From contig NZ_MSPW01000009.1 of NCBI RefSeq assembly GCF_001955655.1, positions 1 to 64,000 of the forward strand: a stretch of 64,000 nucleotides of DNA, given 5' to 3'. The translations under genes were made by a program, and so were the position numbers. Positions 16,052 through 25,735 of this stretch are shown here, piece after piece (the stretch's first letter is position 1; each line of letters starts with the position of its first letter). A model generated the notes under the pieces. It made no database searches, was not told the origin of the DNA, and saw nothing but the letters and a program-made list of their open reading frames with translations. Source of the DNA: Viridibacillus arenosi (GTDB lineage: Bacteria; Bacillota; Bacilli; Bacillales_A; Planococcaceae).

Positions 16052-17647
16052 TTAAAGTGATTGTGCAATAGGTTCTTTGTTTATTTCAGGCATTAAATTA
16101 TCTACAATAATACTATTTACTGCATTAATATAAGCTAAAGCACTTGCCTTAATGACATCTGTATCAGTTGCTTTTGCAATATATTTTTCGCCTTTATATT
16201 CTACCTGTAATTTTACTTTCCCTAATGCTTCTTTTCCTCTAGACACACTGCTAATTTTGTACTCTAATAATTTGATATCGATATCAATGATTTCTTTAAT
16301 CGATGAGTAAAGTGCATCAATTGGACCCGATGCTACTGTAGTGCTGCTTTTGAAAATCTGATCTCCCTTTTTTATTTTGACGCTTGCTGATGGGAAAATT
16401 GTATTACTAATTACTTGCAAATCCAACAACTCATAAAAATTTTCACTATGATGGTGAATTTCTTCATTCATGTCATGACGCTCAAAATACTTTTCTACAA
16501 TAATATATAAATCATGGTTATATACTTCTTTTTTCGCATCAGCCAATACTAAGAAATCTGCAAAAATTTCTTCAAATTGATCATCTGTTAGCTGATTAAA
16601 AGCTAATTTTCCGAGTGCATTTTTCACCGCATGACGTCCAGAACGGGCTGTAAGAACAAGCTCCATATCATCTAATCCAACTTCTGTAGGACTAATAATT
16701 TCATAGGCATCACGTGATTTTAGTAAACCATCTTGGTGAATACCAGATGAATGTGCAAAGGCGTTATCTCCAGTAATAGCTTTATTCACCTGTACATCAA
16801 GTCCCATTAAGCTACTCACAAGCTTAGATGTGTTCATAATTTCCTTTGAATTAATATTTGTGTTTGCTTTGTAGAAAGATGAACGTGTATTTAATGCCAT
16901 AACAACCTCTTCTAATGCAGCATTACCTGCTCGCTCTCCAATACCGTTAACCGTACACTCCACTTTATCTGCACCATTTTTTATAGCAGCTAATGTATTT
17001 GCTGTAGCCATCCCTAAATCATTATGACAATGTACACTTAAAAGCACTTTTTCATTCAGATTTTTTAGGCGGTCATTTAATTTGAATATAAGTTCACCGA
17101 ATTCCTCTGGCACTGCATAACCAACTGTGTCTGGGACATTAATCATCGTAGCGCCAGCCTTGACGACGGCTTCAATTGTCGACCATAAGTATTCAAACTC
17201 AGAACGTGATGCATCTTCTGTAGAATACTGCACTTCTGGTAAAAGTGTCTTAGCATATTTAACAGCTTCAACTCCGATATCTAGAATTTGATTTTTTGAT
17301 TTACCAAATTTCTTTTCAACGTGAATGTCTGAAGTTCCAAGAACCATATGAATTAACGGCTTTTCAGCATACTTTACACTATTATAAACCGCATCGATAT
17401 CTGCTTTAACAGCACGTGCTAGGGCAGTAATCATGATATTATCAGTATCCCCAACCTTCATCGCAATTTCTTTTACCGCATTAAAATCTCCGGCTGATGA
17501 TGCTGGGAAACCAGCTTCAATAATATCAACTTGTAATTTCTTTAACTGATGAGCTACTTCTAGTTTTTCGTATAAATTCAGTTTCGCCCCCGGTACTTGT
17601 TCCCCATCACGTAAAGTCGTATCAAACACCCATATTTTTCTCGACAT
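16052..17647 (-). CDS. leuA: 2-isopropylmalate synthase
   Basis: 531 residues from the ATG at 17647 (GGAGTG upstream); the frame is open further back but that lies in the T-box leader. It condenses acetyl-CoA with 2-oxoisovalerate, the first step of leucine synthesis. DTTLRDGEQ (about 9-17) with its metal-binding Asp, the [13 protein letters not shown] segment and [14 protein letters not shown] identify the catalytic TIM barrel. The last ~140 residues form the LeuA dimer regulatory domain that binds leucine for feedback control. It stands alone rather than in an ilv-leu operon and is controlled by the Leu T-box upstream. Confidence 0.95.
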   Translation of the reverse strand: MSRKIWVFDTTLRDGEQVPGAKLNLYEKLEVAHQLKKLQVDIIEAGFPASSAGDFNAVKEIAMKVGDTDNIMITALARAVKADIDAVYNSVKYAEKPLIHMVLGTSDIHVEKKFGKSKNQILDIGVEAVKYAKTLLPEVQYSTEDASRSEFEYLWSTIEAVVKAGATMINVPDTVGYAVPEEFGELIFKLNDRLKNLNEKVLLSVHCHNDLGMATANTLAAIKNGADKVECTVNGIGERAGNAALEEVVMALNTRSSFYKANTNINSKEIMNTSKLVSSLMGLDVQVNKAITGDNAFAHSSGIHQDGLLKSRDAYEIISPTEVGLDDMELVLTARSGRHAVKNALGKLAFNQLTDDQFEEIFADFLVLADAKKEVYNHDLYIIVEKYFERHDMNEEIHHHSENFYELLDLQVISNTIFPSASVKIKKGDQIFKSSTTVASGPIDALYSSIKEIIDIDIKLLEYKISSVSRGKEALGKVKLQVEYKGEKYIAKATDTDVIKASALAYINAVNSIIVDNLMPEINKEPIAQSL

Positions 17648-17680
17648 TTCACATACACTCCTTTTCTTTTTTAAATAATA

Positions 17681-17960
17681 AAAAGCCCCGCCTCTATAGA
17701 AACTATAGAGACGAGGCTGTGCTCGCGGTACCACTCTAATTGATCCATGCCTAACATGAACCCACTCACTTTGATGGCTATCACCACCTATTCTTTTAAC
17801 GGCAGAATCCCGACATCCGCTACTATTATTTCACGGAGTAGCTCTTGGACGAGTTCAAAGGCAAATAACTACCGATTCTCACCAACCACCGGCTCTCTGA
17901 ATAGCTTATTTTTCCTCTTACTATTTCCAATCATTGCTCACTCATTATTTGATTAGTTTT
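17681..17960 (-). ncRNA. T-box leader (leucine) of leuA
   Basis: On the minus strand the T-box sequence GGTACCGCG lies at 17726-17737 region, before a strong terminator (17684-17699 with 17703-17717, then T run). Upstream is a stem-I region with GAGAGCCGGTGG and GGTGAGAATCGG. The specifier is most likely CTC (Leu) in TTGAACTCGTCC, at 17851-17853. Uncharged tRNA-Leu binding would favour the antiterminator and leuA expression. The T-box call is firm; the specifier position is inferred from motif spacing and the downstream gene. Confidence 0.9.
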
Positions 17961-18109
17961 GATTCTAACCCCAGAATTCTTTTTAGTCAACATAATTATC
18001 AGAAAAATATAAATTTTCTTTCAGGAATATTTTAGGTGTTTGATACAACAATCTATTTTGATATAAAAAACATCTCTCCCCTATAATCGAAAGTATTAGA
18101 CAACAACGA

Positions 18110-18560
18110 AAGGAGTATACAGATACATTCCGATTTTACTACTCTTCTTCTCAATCACAAGACAAGCGAATTACAGGAAGCAAAAAAAATACATGAATGA
18201 GAAAAGAACATGAGTTAATTATTCATGTCCAACCAATTGACTATCTACAAGCTTGTCCATAATGTCAGATAAGGGCTATCCTCAGTAAAGGGAAGAAAAC
18301 ATACCCATTAATAAAAACTTAAAAGGTAAATCAAGTGTTTTTTGGGGGAATATTTGGCTGTCTCCAGGAAATCTATATACGAAAGAATTCAAAACTTTTT
18401 GCAAAGTCACGTGGATGGAACATCGATGACATATGCTGAGAAACAGACGCAAACTCCGAAACCTCTGTGGACCATGTTTTGCAACGTTGGATCGCACAAG
18501 GAGGAAAAATCGAACATCTGGCAGTATAGGATTGTTTGAATCATAAAAAACTGACAGGAA
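18110..18560 (+). pseudogene. Decayed coding region, family uncertain
   Basis: After AACGAAAGGAGTATA (18105 on) the plus strand shows protein-like pieces in changing frames, for example EHELIIHVQPIDYLQAC near 18210-18260 and, at 18385-18534, SKLFAKSRGWNIDDIC, stop, ETDANSETSVDHVLQRWIAQ. The last part resembles a small winged-helix domain. No frame stays open for more than about 60 codons. I read it as an old pseudogene with several stops and frameshifts. Confidence 0.35.
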
Positions 18561-18799
18561 GAAATCTGTAATTACCATCAATTACGATTCACGAATACAG
18601 TCTTTGTAGGCTGGAAAACAAGATACGTAGAGATAGAAGGTGCACTAACTTTAATTTCTGTTAATTAAAAAAGAATATTGAAATTAATGAATTGAAAATA
18701 ACTTAAAAAAGAAGACTCGAAAATACAGGAAGCGAATTTGGCCCCAATACTAAATCATATACATTTAACAACTAAGAAGTTCTTCGTTTTATTTTATGA

Positions 18800-18988
18800 A
18801 ATCTGTTGTTTGTCTCGTTTTTATTAACTTTTTCTCTAGGTTCTATCTTTATAACATCCATTTCTAAATTGGGAGTGTTGACATTTTACATATCAAAATT
18901 AGACGTTCCGTTTGATCGACACCTACACTTTTTTTCATTGCAGAGCTTTTCTTATAACAAAATGTCCAGTCCTACAAACATACACTAA
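18800..18988 (-). mobile_element. IS1182-type transposase remnant
   Basis: On the minus strand the translation includes CRTGHFVIRKALQ, then after a one-base frame change GVDQTERLILIC, then back to KCQHSQFRNGCYKDRT. This is the order and spacing of the zinc-ribbon-like part of IS1182-family transposases (CPxGH-x-AIRKA, KCxxCPxRxGCYKEG). Several stops and at least two frameshifts make it non-functional. No terminal repeats are visible, so the borders are approximate. Confidence 0.5.
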
Positions 18989-19120
18989 TAATATTTTCAA
19001 AAATGTAATGATAAAGAGTTCATTTCAATGTAAGAAAGACGAACTGGGGGAGCTTTAATCAGCAACTGAGTAGATGCCCAAATTGTTGAAACTTGCAGTG
19101 AGTTCTGGCATGTTTTCATT

Positions 19121-19606
19121 CTATAAACAAACAGCAGGCAGACATTGAATGCCTGTGAAGCTTGAAATATCAACTGTTATACATACACATGTTGAAATCA
19201 AATCTTCTACATCTTCACAATCAAGCTGACAACAAGGGGAGCATATATGATCTTTAGTATTAGCAACACATTTATTATGGTTTTTAAATTTTAATAATTC
19301 CAAAACTACACAGTCATCCTTTAATTCTACTATTTTGAAAATGAATGTTAAAAAACAAACAAATTTTTCTTTTTTTGAACAATCGTCAAAGCAAGTAGTC
19401 ACGCCTTCAACCTTAAACGCTTCACAATTACAATATAAAATAAAAGGTATTGTATTGTTCTTATTTGGTTTAAATAACTCTCCAAGTGGTGACTGGCATG
19501 AAAATTCGCAGTTATCATTCTTTTTCTTCCTAACATTTCTTTGTTCATGTAGTATTTTTTCCAATGTCTTTTTTACACATTTACTATCATTGTGACACTT
19601 CTCCAC
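19121..19606 (-). CDS. CotY/CotZ-family spore coat protein (orphan copy)
   Basis: 161 residues from a GTG at 19606 with AAAGGAG upstream. It is cysteine-rich (about 17 Cys) with the CotY/CotZ pattern: charged N-terminus, a middle part PFILYCNCEAFKVEG, a KIVELKDDCVVLELLKF strand, then CQLDCEDVEDLISTCVCITV and a C-terminal QCLPAVCL. Proteins of this family cross-link by disulfides into crystalline arrays in the crust or exosporium base layer. It is only distantly like the second copy at 40387 and is not next to other coat genes. It flanks the decayed IS region. Confidence 0.85.
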   Translation of the reverse strand: MEKCHNDSKCVKKTLEKILHEQRNVRKKKNDNCEFSCQSPLGELFKPNKNNTIPFILYCNCEAFKVEGVTTCFDDCSKKEKFVCFLTFIFKIVELKDDCVVLELLKFKNHNKCVANTKDHICSPCCQLDCEDVEDLISTCVCITVDISSFTGIQCLPAVCL

Positions 19607-19787
19607 AAAAATCGACTCCTTTTATGTTCAGTACATCCTTGCAATATCATATGGAACTGCATTCTAAATTAATAGGTTATTTACCTGTTGTCATTATAAA
19701 AATTTTTAGACGTTCTGAACAAGCTCAATCAACTAATTCAACTCAACAAACTAATCAAGTATATTAATTTCAGTAATCTTAGGGAAA

Positions 19788-19836
19788 ATAAAAAAGGTGA
19801 CTTTTTGTTCTACTTTGAACGAAAGGCCACCTTTCT
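19788..19836 (-). terminator. Terminator of the amidohydrolase gene
   Basis: AAAGGTGGC (minus strand, 19826-19834) pairs with GTCACCTTT (19793-19800), followed by TTATTTT. It lies about 170 bp after the M20 stop. The other bases of 19607-20007 show no gene. Confidence 0.6.
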
Positions 19837-20007
19837 CTCTTTTTTCTCAACATCGAAGTCTGTTCTTGACATATAAAGCTATACGAATACTTCTACACCC
19901 TTATCGTTTACAATTAAAAATAATGGCAAACAATCGTATTTACTGAAACTTAGCGAGGGACTTCTTAATTATTAAAAGTAGTCAAGTACATGCTTTGATG
20001 AAAAACA

Positions 20008-21186
20008 TTAGTTATTTCTCTTTAAAAAATTCACTGCGTATTGTACAAATAACTCTGAACCAACTTTCAATGTATCTTCATCTACATTGAAGCGTCCATG
20101 ATGGTGTGCCCATTGTGAATCTTTTTCAGCATTACCACAGCCAACTAAAGCAAAACAACCAGGTACTTTATCAAGATAGAAACTGAAATCTTCTCCGCCC
20201 ATTGTAGGATCATCAAGATAATATGATTCTTCTCCGAATGATTGTTCAATGACTTGACGTGCTAACTCTGCACTATCTTTATCATTGATGACAGCTTGTG
20301 TACCATAGTTATACTCAACTTCGGCAGTACCACCATAAATTGCGGCAATTTGCTCTGCATATTGATGAATTTGTGCTTCTATATGTTGACGAGTCTCTAC
20401 ATCAAAGCAACGAACCGTCCCTTCAAGAACTGCATTTTCTGCAATAACATTAAAACGAGTGCCTACCTCCATTTTACCTATTGTTAGTACGGCTGGACGT
20501 AACGGGTTAACTGTTCTCGATACAACTGTTTGTACATTTAATGCAAATGATGATGCAATCATTACTGCATCAACCGTATCATGCGGCATTGCAGCATGAC
20601 CACCGCGACCTTTAAATATCACTTTAAAGAGATCTGCTGATGCAAATGATGGGCCAGGTGCACATTGGATTTTATGTGAAGGAATTTGCGACCAAATGTG
20701 AATTCCAAACACATTATCAACACTCTCAACTGCTCCTTGACGAACCATCTCCTTAGCACCTGTTGCCACTTCTTCTGCTGGTTGGAAGATTAAGCGCACT
20801 TCTCCTTCTAGCTCATCTTTTATTTCATTTAGAGCTTTTGCAGCAATTAATAACATTGCTGTATGAGCATCATGTCCACATGCATGCATTTTGCCATCTT
20901 CTTGTGAGTGATATTCAAGCTCACGATTTAATTCATAAACAGATAAAGCATCCATATCTGCACGAAGAGCAACCGTTTTACCTTGCTTCCCACCTGTAAT
21001 ATCAGCAATTACACCAGTTGGTTCAGTTTTTCTATACGGAATGTTCAGTTGTTCTAAATAATCGCATACAAACTGAGTTGTTTTAAACTCCTGCCATGAT
21101 AACTCTGGCTCTTTATGTAGTTTACGACGAATGGCGACTAACTCATCATTATAACTTGCAATAATTTCTTTTATATTTTTCCCCAT
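20008..21186 (-). CDS. M20-family amidohydrolase (N-acyl-amino-acid/hippurate hydrolase type)
   Basis: 392 residues, typical for the family. Metal and catalytic motifs are intact: ALRADMDAL, HACGHDAHTAML, FQPAEEVATGA, the GRGGHAAMPH dimer-domain segment, and GGEDFSFY near the C-terminus. Such enzymes remove acyl groups from amino acids in the cytoplasm using two Mn or Zn ions. AAAGGGG precedes the ATG. It lies 16 bp after an ESS-like transporter gene in the same direction, so the pair may import and deacylate an N-acylated amino acid (inference). The exact substrate is unknown. An N-acetyl-diaminopimelate deacetylase role is possible in principle, given ddh next door. Confidence 0.92.
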   Translation of the reverse strand: MGKNIKEIIASYNDELVAIRRKLHKEPELSWQEFKTTQFVCDYLEQLNIPYRKTEPTGVIADITGGKQGKTVALRADMDALSVYELNRELEYHSQEDGKMHACGHDAHTAMLLIAAKALNEIKDELEGEVRLIFQPAEEVATGAKEMVRQGAVESVDNVFGIHIWSQIPSHKIQCAPGPSFASADLFKVIFKGRGGHAAMPHDTVDAVMIASSFALNVQTVVSRTVNPLRPAVLTIGKMEVGTRFNVIAENAVLEGTVRCFDVETRQHIEAQIHQYAEQIAAIYGGTAEVEYNYGTQAVINDKDSAELARQVIEQSFGEESYYLDDPTMGGEDFSFYLDKVPGCFALVGCGNAEKDSQWAHHHGRFNVDEDTLKVGSELFVQYAVNFLKRNN

Positions 21187-21202
21187 TTGAAGGACCCCTT
21201 TA

Positions 21203-22390
21203 TTATTTAATCCAGGTTACAAATAAGCCTGCTAATACAACAGAAACTATCGTAACTGTGATGAAACCACCAACAAGCATCGGTGGAAGCATATGACTTG
21301 TTAAAAATTCACGTTCTTTTTTATCTGATGTTACAGCGTTCACAACTTCATTTGTAATAATATAATCTGCTGGGAAGCCATATAAGGCTGTTAATGATAC
21401 AGCAAACGCCATATTTGGACTTACTTTTAAAATTTTTCCTGCGATAAATGAAAAGATATACATGCCAATTACTGCAAGAACGATACTAACTATTAAAGGT
21501 GTAATTATTCGTAGCATCATTTCTGGTGTAGCATTTTTTAAACCATCAAAAATAAATAACATTAATGCCATGATGGCAAAACCGAAACCATTTGCCTTTT
21601 GTAAAGGCTGCTTTTCTAAGAAACCTAGTGAAGTAGCAATTACACCAAATAGTAAACATAGTACTAATGCATTTACTGTAATAATTGGAGCTAATGCAGT
21701 TGATGTAAAATACGCTAAACAGCCAACAATGGCTAATCGGAAAAATTTGAAATAATCCGTATTGTAGCGATCAGGTAGTTTCTTAAATATTCTTGGTTTT
21801 TCTAGTTTTTCCTCTTCTTCAACTGTTATTTCCTGAGCTTTTATCTCACCAGAACGATATAGCTTTAATAACCGATTCCCTTCTTTTTTTAAGAAAATTG
21901 ACGTTAGTGGATAACCAGCAAAACCTTGAATAACATATATGACAATTGCGAAAACAGCTAGATCATCATACCCTGCATTCGCTGCTCCCTCAGACATAAT
22001 AAGAGCTGAAACTAATCCACCAACTAGTGGAGGAATCGCAACAATCATCGTTTGCAGATCGAAAATCAAAGCGCCTATCGTAAATAAGATAACGATGATA
22101 CCTAAAATTCCTGATAGTGCAATAACTATCGTTTTCCATTGATTTCTTAATTCTTTCAATGAAAGTAAAGTACCCATGTTAGTAATTAATAAGTACATCA
22201 TCATTGTTGCTACGATTGCTGGAATACCTGCAATCTCTACAATATTCTTCGGAAAAAACGTCCAATACCCCAATAAAAACAGTACAGCGCAAACAAATAC
22301 AGACGGAATCCATGCTTTCGTTTTAGTTGCCACAACATCGCCAATATATAAAATCCCTAATAATATAACAAGGGCAAGCATTTGAGCCAT
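21203..22390 (-). CDS. ESS-like (glutamate:sodium symporter-type) membrane transporter
   Basis: 395 residues with about 10-11 hydrophobic helices in two halves separated by a charged loop (about 175-210, rich in E and K). Paired glycine-rich regions, PPLVGGLVSALIMSEGAANAG in the first half and ALYGFPADYIITNEV in the second, resemble the re-entrant loops of GltS-type symporters. The family assignment is by fold pattern rather than clear motif. It is first in an operon with the M20 amidohydrolase, which suggests that it carries an amino-acid derivative. GGAGGTTATATT precedes the ATG. Confidence 0.7.
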   Translation of the reverse strand: MAQMLALVILLGILYIGDVVATKTKAWIPSVFVCAVLFLLGYWTFFPKNIVEIAGIPAIVATMMMYLLITNMGTLLSLKELRNQWKTIVIALSGILGIIVILFTIGALIFDLQTMIVAIPPLVGGLVSALIMSEGAANAGYDDLAVFAIVIYVIQGFAGYPLTSIFLKKEGNRLLKLYRSGEIKAQEITVEEEEKLEKPRIFKKLPDRYNTDYFKFFRLAIVGCLAYFTSTALAPIITVNALVLCLLFGVIATSLGFLEKQPLQKANGFGFAIMALMLFIFDGLKNATPEMMLRIITPLIVSIVLAVIGMYIFSFIAGKILKVSPNMAFAVSLTALYGFPADYIITNEVVNAVTSDKKEREFLTSHMLPPMLVGGFITVTIVSVVLAGLFVTWIK

Positions 22391-22788
22391 AATATAACCT
22401 CCAATTAATAAAATTTGTAATATTACAATAACATTAAATTTTCTGAATATGTATATAATTAATATATTTCGAGAAAATATTAACTTTAACTAGCTAATTT
22501 ATAACGTAAATCACATATAGATATTTTGATATAGATAAACACCTTTATTAAAATAGTAAATTTATTCCTTACCAGCGATAAAATTACTCACATAAGAATA
22601 GCTTTTTCTCTCAGTAACATTAATGCAATAATGAGGAGAAGCCATCTCCTCCGCGAAGTACTATCTACATGACTTACAAGCTCAAACAACCCCTTCCCTC
22701 TCACTATTAATCTCATGTATAGCATTGTGAATTTTCAAAATTAAAAGTACAATTGGAATTATATTTATTGATACTATACATATTTTTA
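22391..22788. other. Divergent promoter region
   Basis: About 400 bp between the divergent transporter and ddh genes. No ORF or riboswitch fold that I can support. A possible hairpin near 22630-22680 is weak. Confidence 0.4.
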
Positions 22789-22800
22789 GGAGGAAAGTCT

Positions 22801-23784
22801 TTGAGTAAAATTCGAATTGGTATTGTAGGTTATGGTAATTTAGGACGTGGCGTTGTAGGGGCAATTGCCCAAAACCCTGATATGGAATTAGTGGCAGTAT
22901 TTACTCGTCGTGACCCTTCTTCATTAAAAATCGAGAGCGCTAATGTCCCAGTATATGCGGTAAATGATGCAGAAGAATTTAAAGATGCCATTGATGTCAT
23001 GATCTTATGTGGGGGATCTGCTACGGACTTACCGGAGCAAGTACCTCATTTCGCTCAATGGTTTAACACTATCGACAGCTTTGATACACACGCCAAAATT
23101 CCAGCTTTCTTTGATGCAGTAAATGCAGTTGCAGAACCTGCAAATAAAGTAAGCATCATTTCAGTTGGTTGGGATCCAGGTCTATTTTCATTAAACCGTC
23201 TTTTAGGAGAAGCAGTGTTACCTATTGGCAATACTTATACTTTTTGGGGTGATGGCTTAAGTCAAGGCCACTCTGATGCAGTTCGTCGTATTGAAGGCGT
23301 TAAAAATGCAGTGCAATATACATTACCAATTGAAGTGGCAGTAAATCGCGTACGTAATGGTGAAAATCCAGAATTAACTACTCGTGAAAAACATGCTCGC
23401 GAATGTTTCGTTGTTTTAGAAGATGGCGCAGATGCTGTGAATATCGAAGAACAAATTAAAACAATGCCAAACTATTTCTCTGATTATAATACAACTGTAA
23501 ATTTCATCTCTGAAGATGAACTTGCTACAAATCATAGCGGTATGCCACATGGTGGGTTCGTTATTCGAAGTGGTGAATCTAACGCGGAGCATAAGCAAAT
23601 TATGGAGTTCTCTTTAAACTTAGAAAGCAATCCATACTTCACATCAAGTGTCCTAGTTGCCTTTGCACGTGCTGCTTACAAACTTAACAAAGCTGGCGAT
23701 AAAGGAGCTAAAACAGTTTTCGATGTACCTTTTGGCTTGTTGTCACCAAAATCAGCAGCAGAACTTCGTAAAGAATTATTATAA
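22801..23784 (+). CDS. ddh: meso-Diaminopimelate D-dehydrogenase
   Basis: 327 residues starting at TTG 22801 with TAGGAGGAAA seven bases upstream. It converts tetrahydrodipicolinate, ammonia and NADPH to meso-diaminopimelate in one step, bypassing the acylated lysine route. The Rossmann motif GIVGYGNLGRG (about 7-17) is followed by VFTRRDP, whose arginines bind the NADP phosphate. The DapDH segments SVGWDPGLFSLNR and YTFWGDGLSQGHSDAVRRI surround the substrate site. This enzyme is rare in Bacillota but classical in the 'Bacillus sphaericus' group. A hairpin follows the stop. Confidence 0.93.
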   Translation: MSKIRIGIVGYGNLGRGVVGAIAQNPDMELVAVFTRRDPSSLKIESANVPVYAVNDAEEFKDAIDVMILCGGSATDLPEQVPHFAQWFNTIDSFDTHAKIPAFFDAVNAVAEPANKVSIISVGWDPGLFSLNRLLGEAVLPIGNTYTFWGDGLSQGHSDAVRRIEGVKNAVQYTLPIEVAVNRVRNGENPELTTREKHARECFVVLEDGADAVNIEEQIKTMPNYFSDYNTTVNFISEDELATNHSGMPHGGFVIRSGESNAEHKQIMEFSLNLESNPYFTSSVLVAFARAAYKLNKAGDKGAKTVFDVPFGLLSPKSAAELRKELL

Positions 23785-23794
23785 GAGATTAAAA

Positions 23795-23836
23795 ATAAAA
23801 GGCTGGCTCTGTCTTCATGACAAGTTAGCCTTTATT
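23795..23836 (+). terminator. Terminator after ddh
   Basis: AAAGGCT (23798-23804) pairs with AGCCTTT (23827-23833) with an inner CTGTC/GACAAG helix. Only a short T run follows. Confidence 0.55.
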
Positions 23837-23948
23837 ACATTAGTTAAATTACCAAGATTCACTAAAAAGCTTCCGTCATATTGACTTTTATCCTCTCGAC
23901 AACTATGATGGATAGTGATTCTTACAAAAGACTCAATAATCTCAAACA

Positions 23949-23998
23949 AGAAACCTTATGCTGCCTTCTATCAATTGAAGGGTCCGTAAGGTTTTTTG
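23949..23998 (+). terminator. Second hairpin between ddh and ohr
   Basis: AAACCTTA (23951-23958) pairs with TAAGGTTT (23987-23994), with an inner CCTTC/GAAGG stem, followed by TTTTTTG. Confidence 0.65.
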
Positions 23999-24104
23999 TT
24001 ATTCTACCGAATTTTAACAACTGAATACTCAATCATTATTTTTGACTATGCAAATTATGTCATGTACAGTTGAAGGGTATCAAAATAATAAATGAGGTGA
24101 CGAA

Positions 24105-24521
24105 ATGGTCGTATACTTTACATCAGAAGCAACTGCAAAAAATGGTAGAGATGGTCATGTAAAATCGAATGATGGCATAATTGATTTAGATTTAAAAATG
24201 CCAAAGCGAAATGAAACTCCAACAGGCTCCAATCCAGAACAATTATTCGCTGCAGCCTATTCCGCATGTTATGATGGTGCCCTCAATTTAGTAGCTAAAA
24301 ATGAAAATGAAACTATTGATTCAACTGTTACGGCTAAAGTTAGCTTAGTGAAAGATGAAGCCGATAATGGCTTTAAAATCGCTGTCACTTTAGAAGTTGA
24401 AGTGAAAGGTGTATCACAAGATGTAGCCGAACAGTTAACAGCTAAAGCACATCAAACTTGCCCTTATTCAAAAGCAACTCGTGGTAATGTTGATGTAAAT
24501 ATCGTTACAAAAGCAATTTAA
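24105..24521 (+). CDS. ohr: Ohr-type organic hydroperoxide reductase (OsmC family)
   Basis: 138 residues, normal for Ohr. It reduces organic hydroperoxides using a reactive cysteine pair: one in AAYSACYDGAL (C55) and one in HQTCPYSKATRGN near the C-terminus. The conserved catalytic Arg would be near position 20 (GRDGHVKSND). GAGGTGACGAA precedes the ATG. No OhrR-type MarR regulator lies next to it in this window, though many Ohr genes have one. A terminator follows. Confidence 0.92.
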   Translation: MVVYFTSEATAKNGRDGHVKSNDGIIDLDLKMPKRNETPTGSNPEQLFAAAYSACYDGALNLVAKNENETIDSTVTAKVSLVKDEADNGFKIAVTLEVEVKGVSQDVAEQLTAKAHQTCPYSKATRGNVDVNIVTKAI

Positions 24522-24530
24522 AAATAATTA

Positions 24531-24571
24531 TATATCCCTATGCTTTTACTTTGCATGGGGGTATTTTTTTA
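24531..24571 (+). terminator. Terminator of ohr
   Basis: TATCCCTATGC pairs with GCATGGGGGTA (ends 24564), followed by seven T. Confidence 0.8.
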
Positions 24572-24783
24572 TTTATTAAAAAAGAGTTAAATTCATTATT
24601 ATAGAAACATTGATTTCTAAAAGTTACGAGAAGAAATGTTGTAAAAATAGAAGAAAAGGTTTAAACCTAACTCAAATTGAATTACTAAATAGAATAACCG
24701 ATGATGAACAAACTTTTACTAATGAAAACCACTTCTCTAAAATTAAAGCCGACTCAGCATTAATCAATCAGTAGAATCTATAT

Positions 24784-25629
24784 CTAATTACTTATTAGTA
24801 CATATGTAGACATCGGTTTTATAGCATTTCTTTGTATTGCATCTTTAAGTATTAATATTTCAGTTTGCAGTAATAGGACCAACTTTTTTGGAATATACTC
24901 TACAGCCAGAAGCTCTTTGGCATAATCTTGGATAGTAAAATCCACTTCCCATTCTCCATCCTGTAATTCCGGAGAGTAAATTATATTCTCTTTTTGGATC
25001 TCCCACCCGGCTTGTTGAATGATTTTCTTAATATCCTCCGCCGTAAATAATGACCGGATGTTCGAAATACTTGTTTCTTTAAATGTTTCAAATTGAGCTT
25101 GAATCAATACAGCCAGAAAATGAGGATACTGTTCAATACTTGTTACCCTTGCATCCCATTCTGCAAAGCATAATGTTTTCCCCCATTTCCTAGCTTTCTT
25201 TAATACGACTGCTAGCTGCTCGGCTGACTGGAAATACCAAGAACAGTGCGATAACACAACCACATCAAATGATTTTTCTGAAAAATCGATTTCATCCGCA
25301 ATCACATCTGTAGCTAAATCTATTTGTATTTGCGCACCTAACTTTGAGGCTTTTAAATGACAGGCTGCTTCTCCTAAAGTGATTGGACTACCATAATCTG
25401 CATCCGCGACATCAATACCATGGACAAAGCCTCCTTCACCTACTAGATGTGCTAATACTGCAGTAGTATCCCCTTGTCCACAACCTATTTCCAGTACACT
25501 CATCCCTTTTTTGATTGACCAAAACTGCGCTAACTTCAAACGATGCGCCGTTTGAATTTTTTGAATTGTACTATCGTCACCATATATGGCCATACAGTCT
25601 ATAATTTCTTCTATTATTCTTTCTTCCAT
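24784..25629 (-). CDS. SAM-dependent methyltransferase, class I
   Basis: 281 residues. Motif I is clear (VLEIGCGQGDTTAVLA, about 45-60), with the acidic loop HGIDVADADYG after strand 2 and VVVLSHCSWYF at motif IV. The C-terminal third is a helical cap. The fold gives methyl transfer from S-adenosylmethionine to an unknown acceptor. The ATG at 25629 follows GGAACTAG. It is divergent from an ABC exporter operon with only about 100 bp between them. No antibiotic-resistance rRNA methylase signature is apparent. Confidence 0.88.
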   Translation of the reverse strand: MEERIIEEIIDCMAIYGDDSTIQKIQTAHRLKLAQFWSIKKGMSVLEIGCGQGDTTAVLAHLVGEGGFVHGIDVADADYGSPITLGEAACHLKASKLGAQIQIDLATDVIADEIDFSEKSFDVVVLSHCSWYFQSAEQLAVVLKKARKWGKTLCFAEWDARVTSIEQYPHFLAVLIQAQFETFKETSISNIRSLFTAEDIKKIIQQAGWEIQKENIIYSPELQDGEWEVDFTIQDYAKELLAVEYIPKKLVLLLQTEILILKDAIQRNAIKPMSTYVLISN

Positions 25630-25735
25630 CTAGTTCCTCCATTACGCAAATTGATATTGTAATATCTTCCATACTAAATTAGACTATGTGAACAAGCAAC
25701 TCAATTTATTAATGTGTATAAAAGGAGTGAATTTT

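Noticed and set aside
18806-18988. 60-codon plus-strand ORF
   Set aside because: It is antisense to the better-supported IS1182-type remnant and has no ribosome site.
24611-24774. 54-codon frame after ohr, reading NLTQIELLNRITDDEQ and on
   Set aside because: Somewhat protein-like, but no ATG, no ribosome site and no recognisable family. Possibly a remnant; not strong enough to list as a gene.
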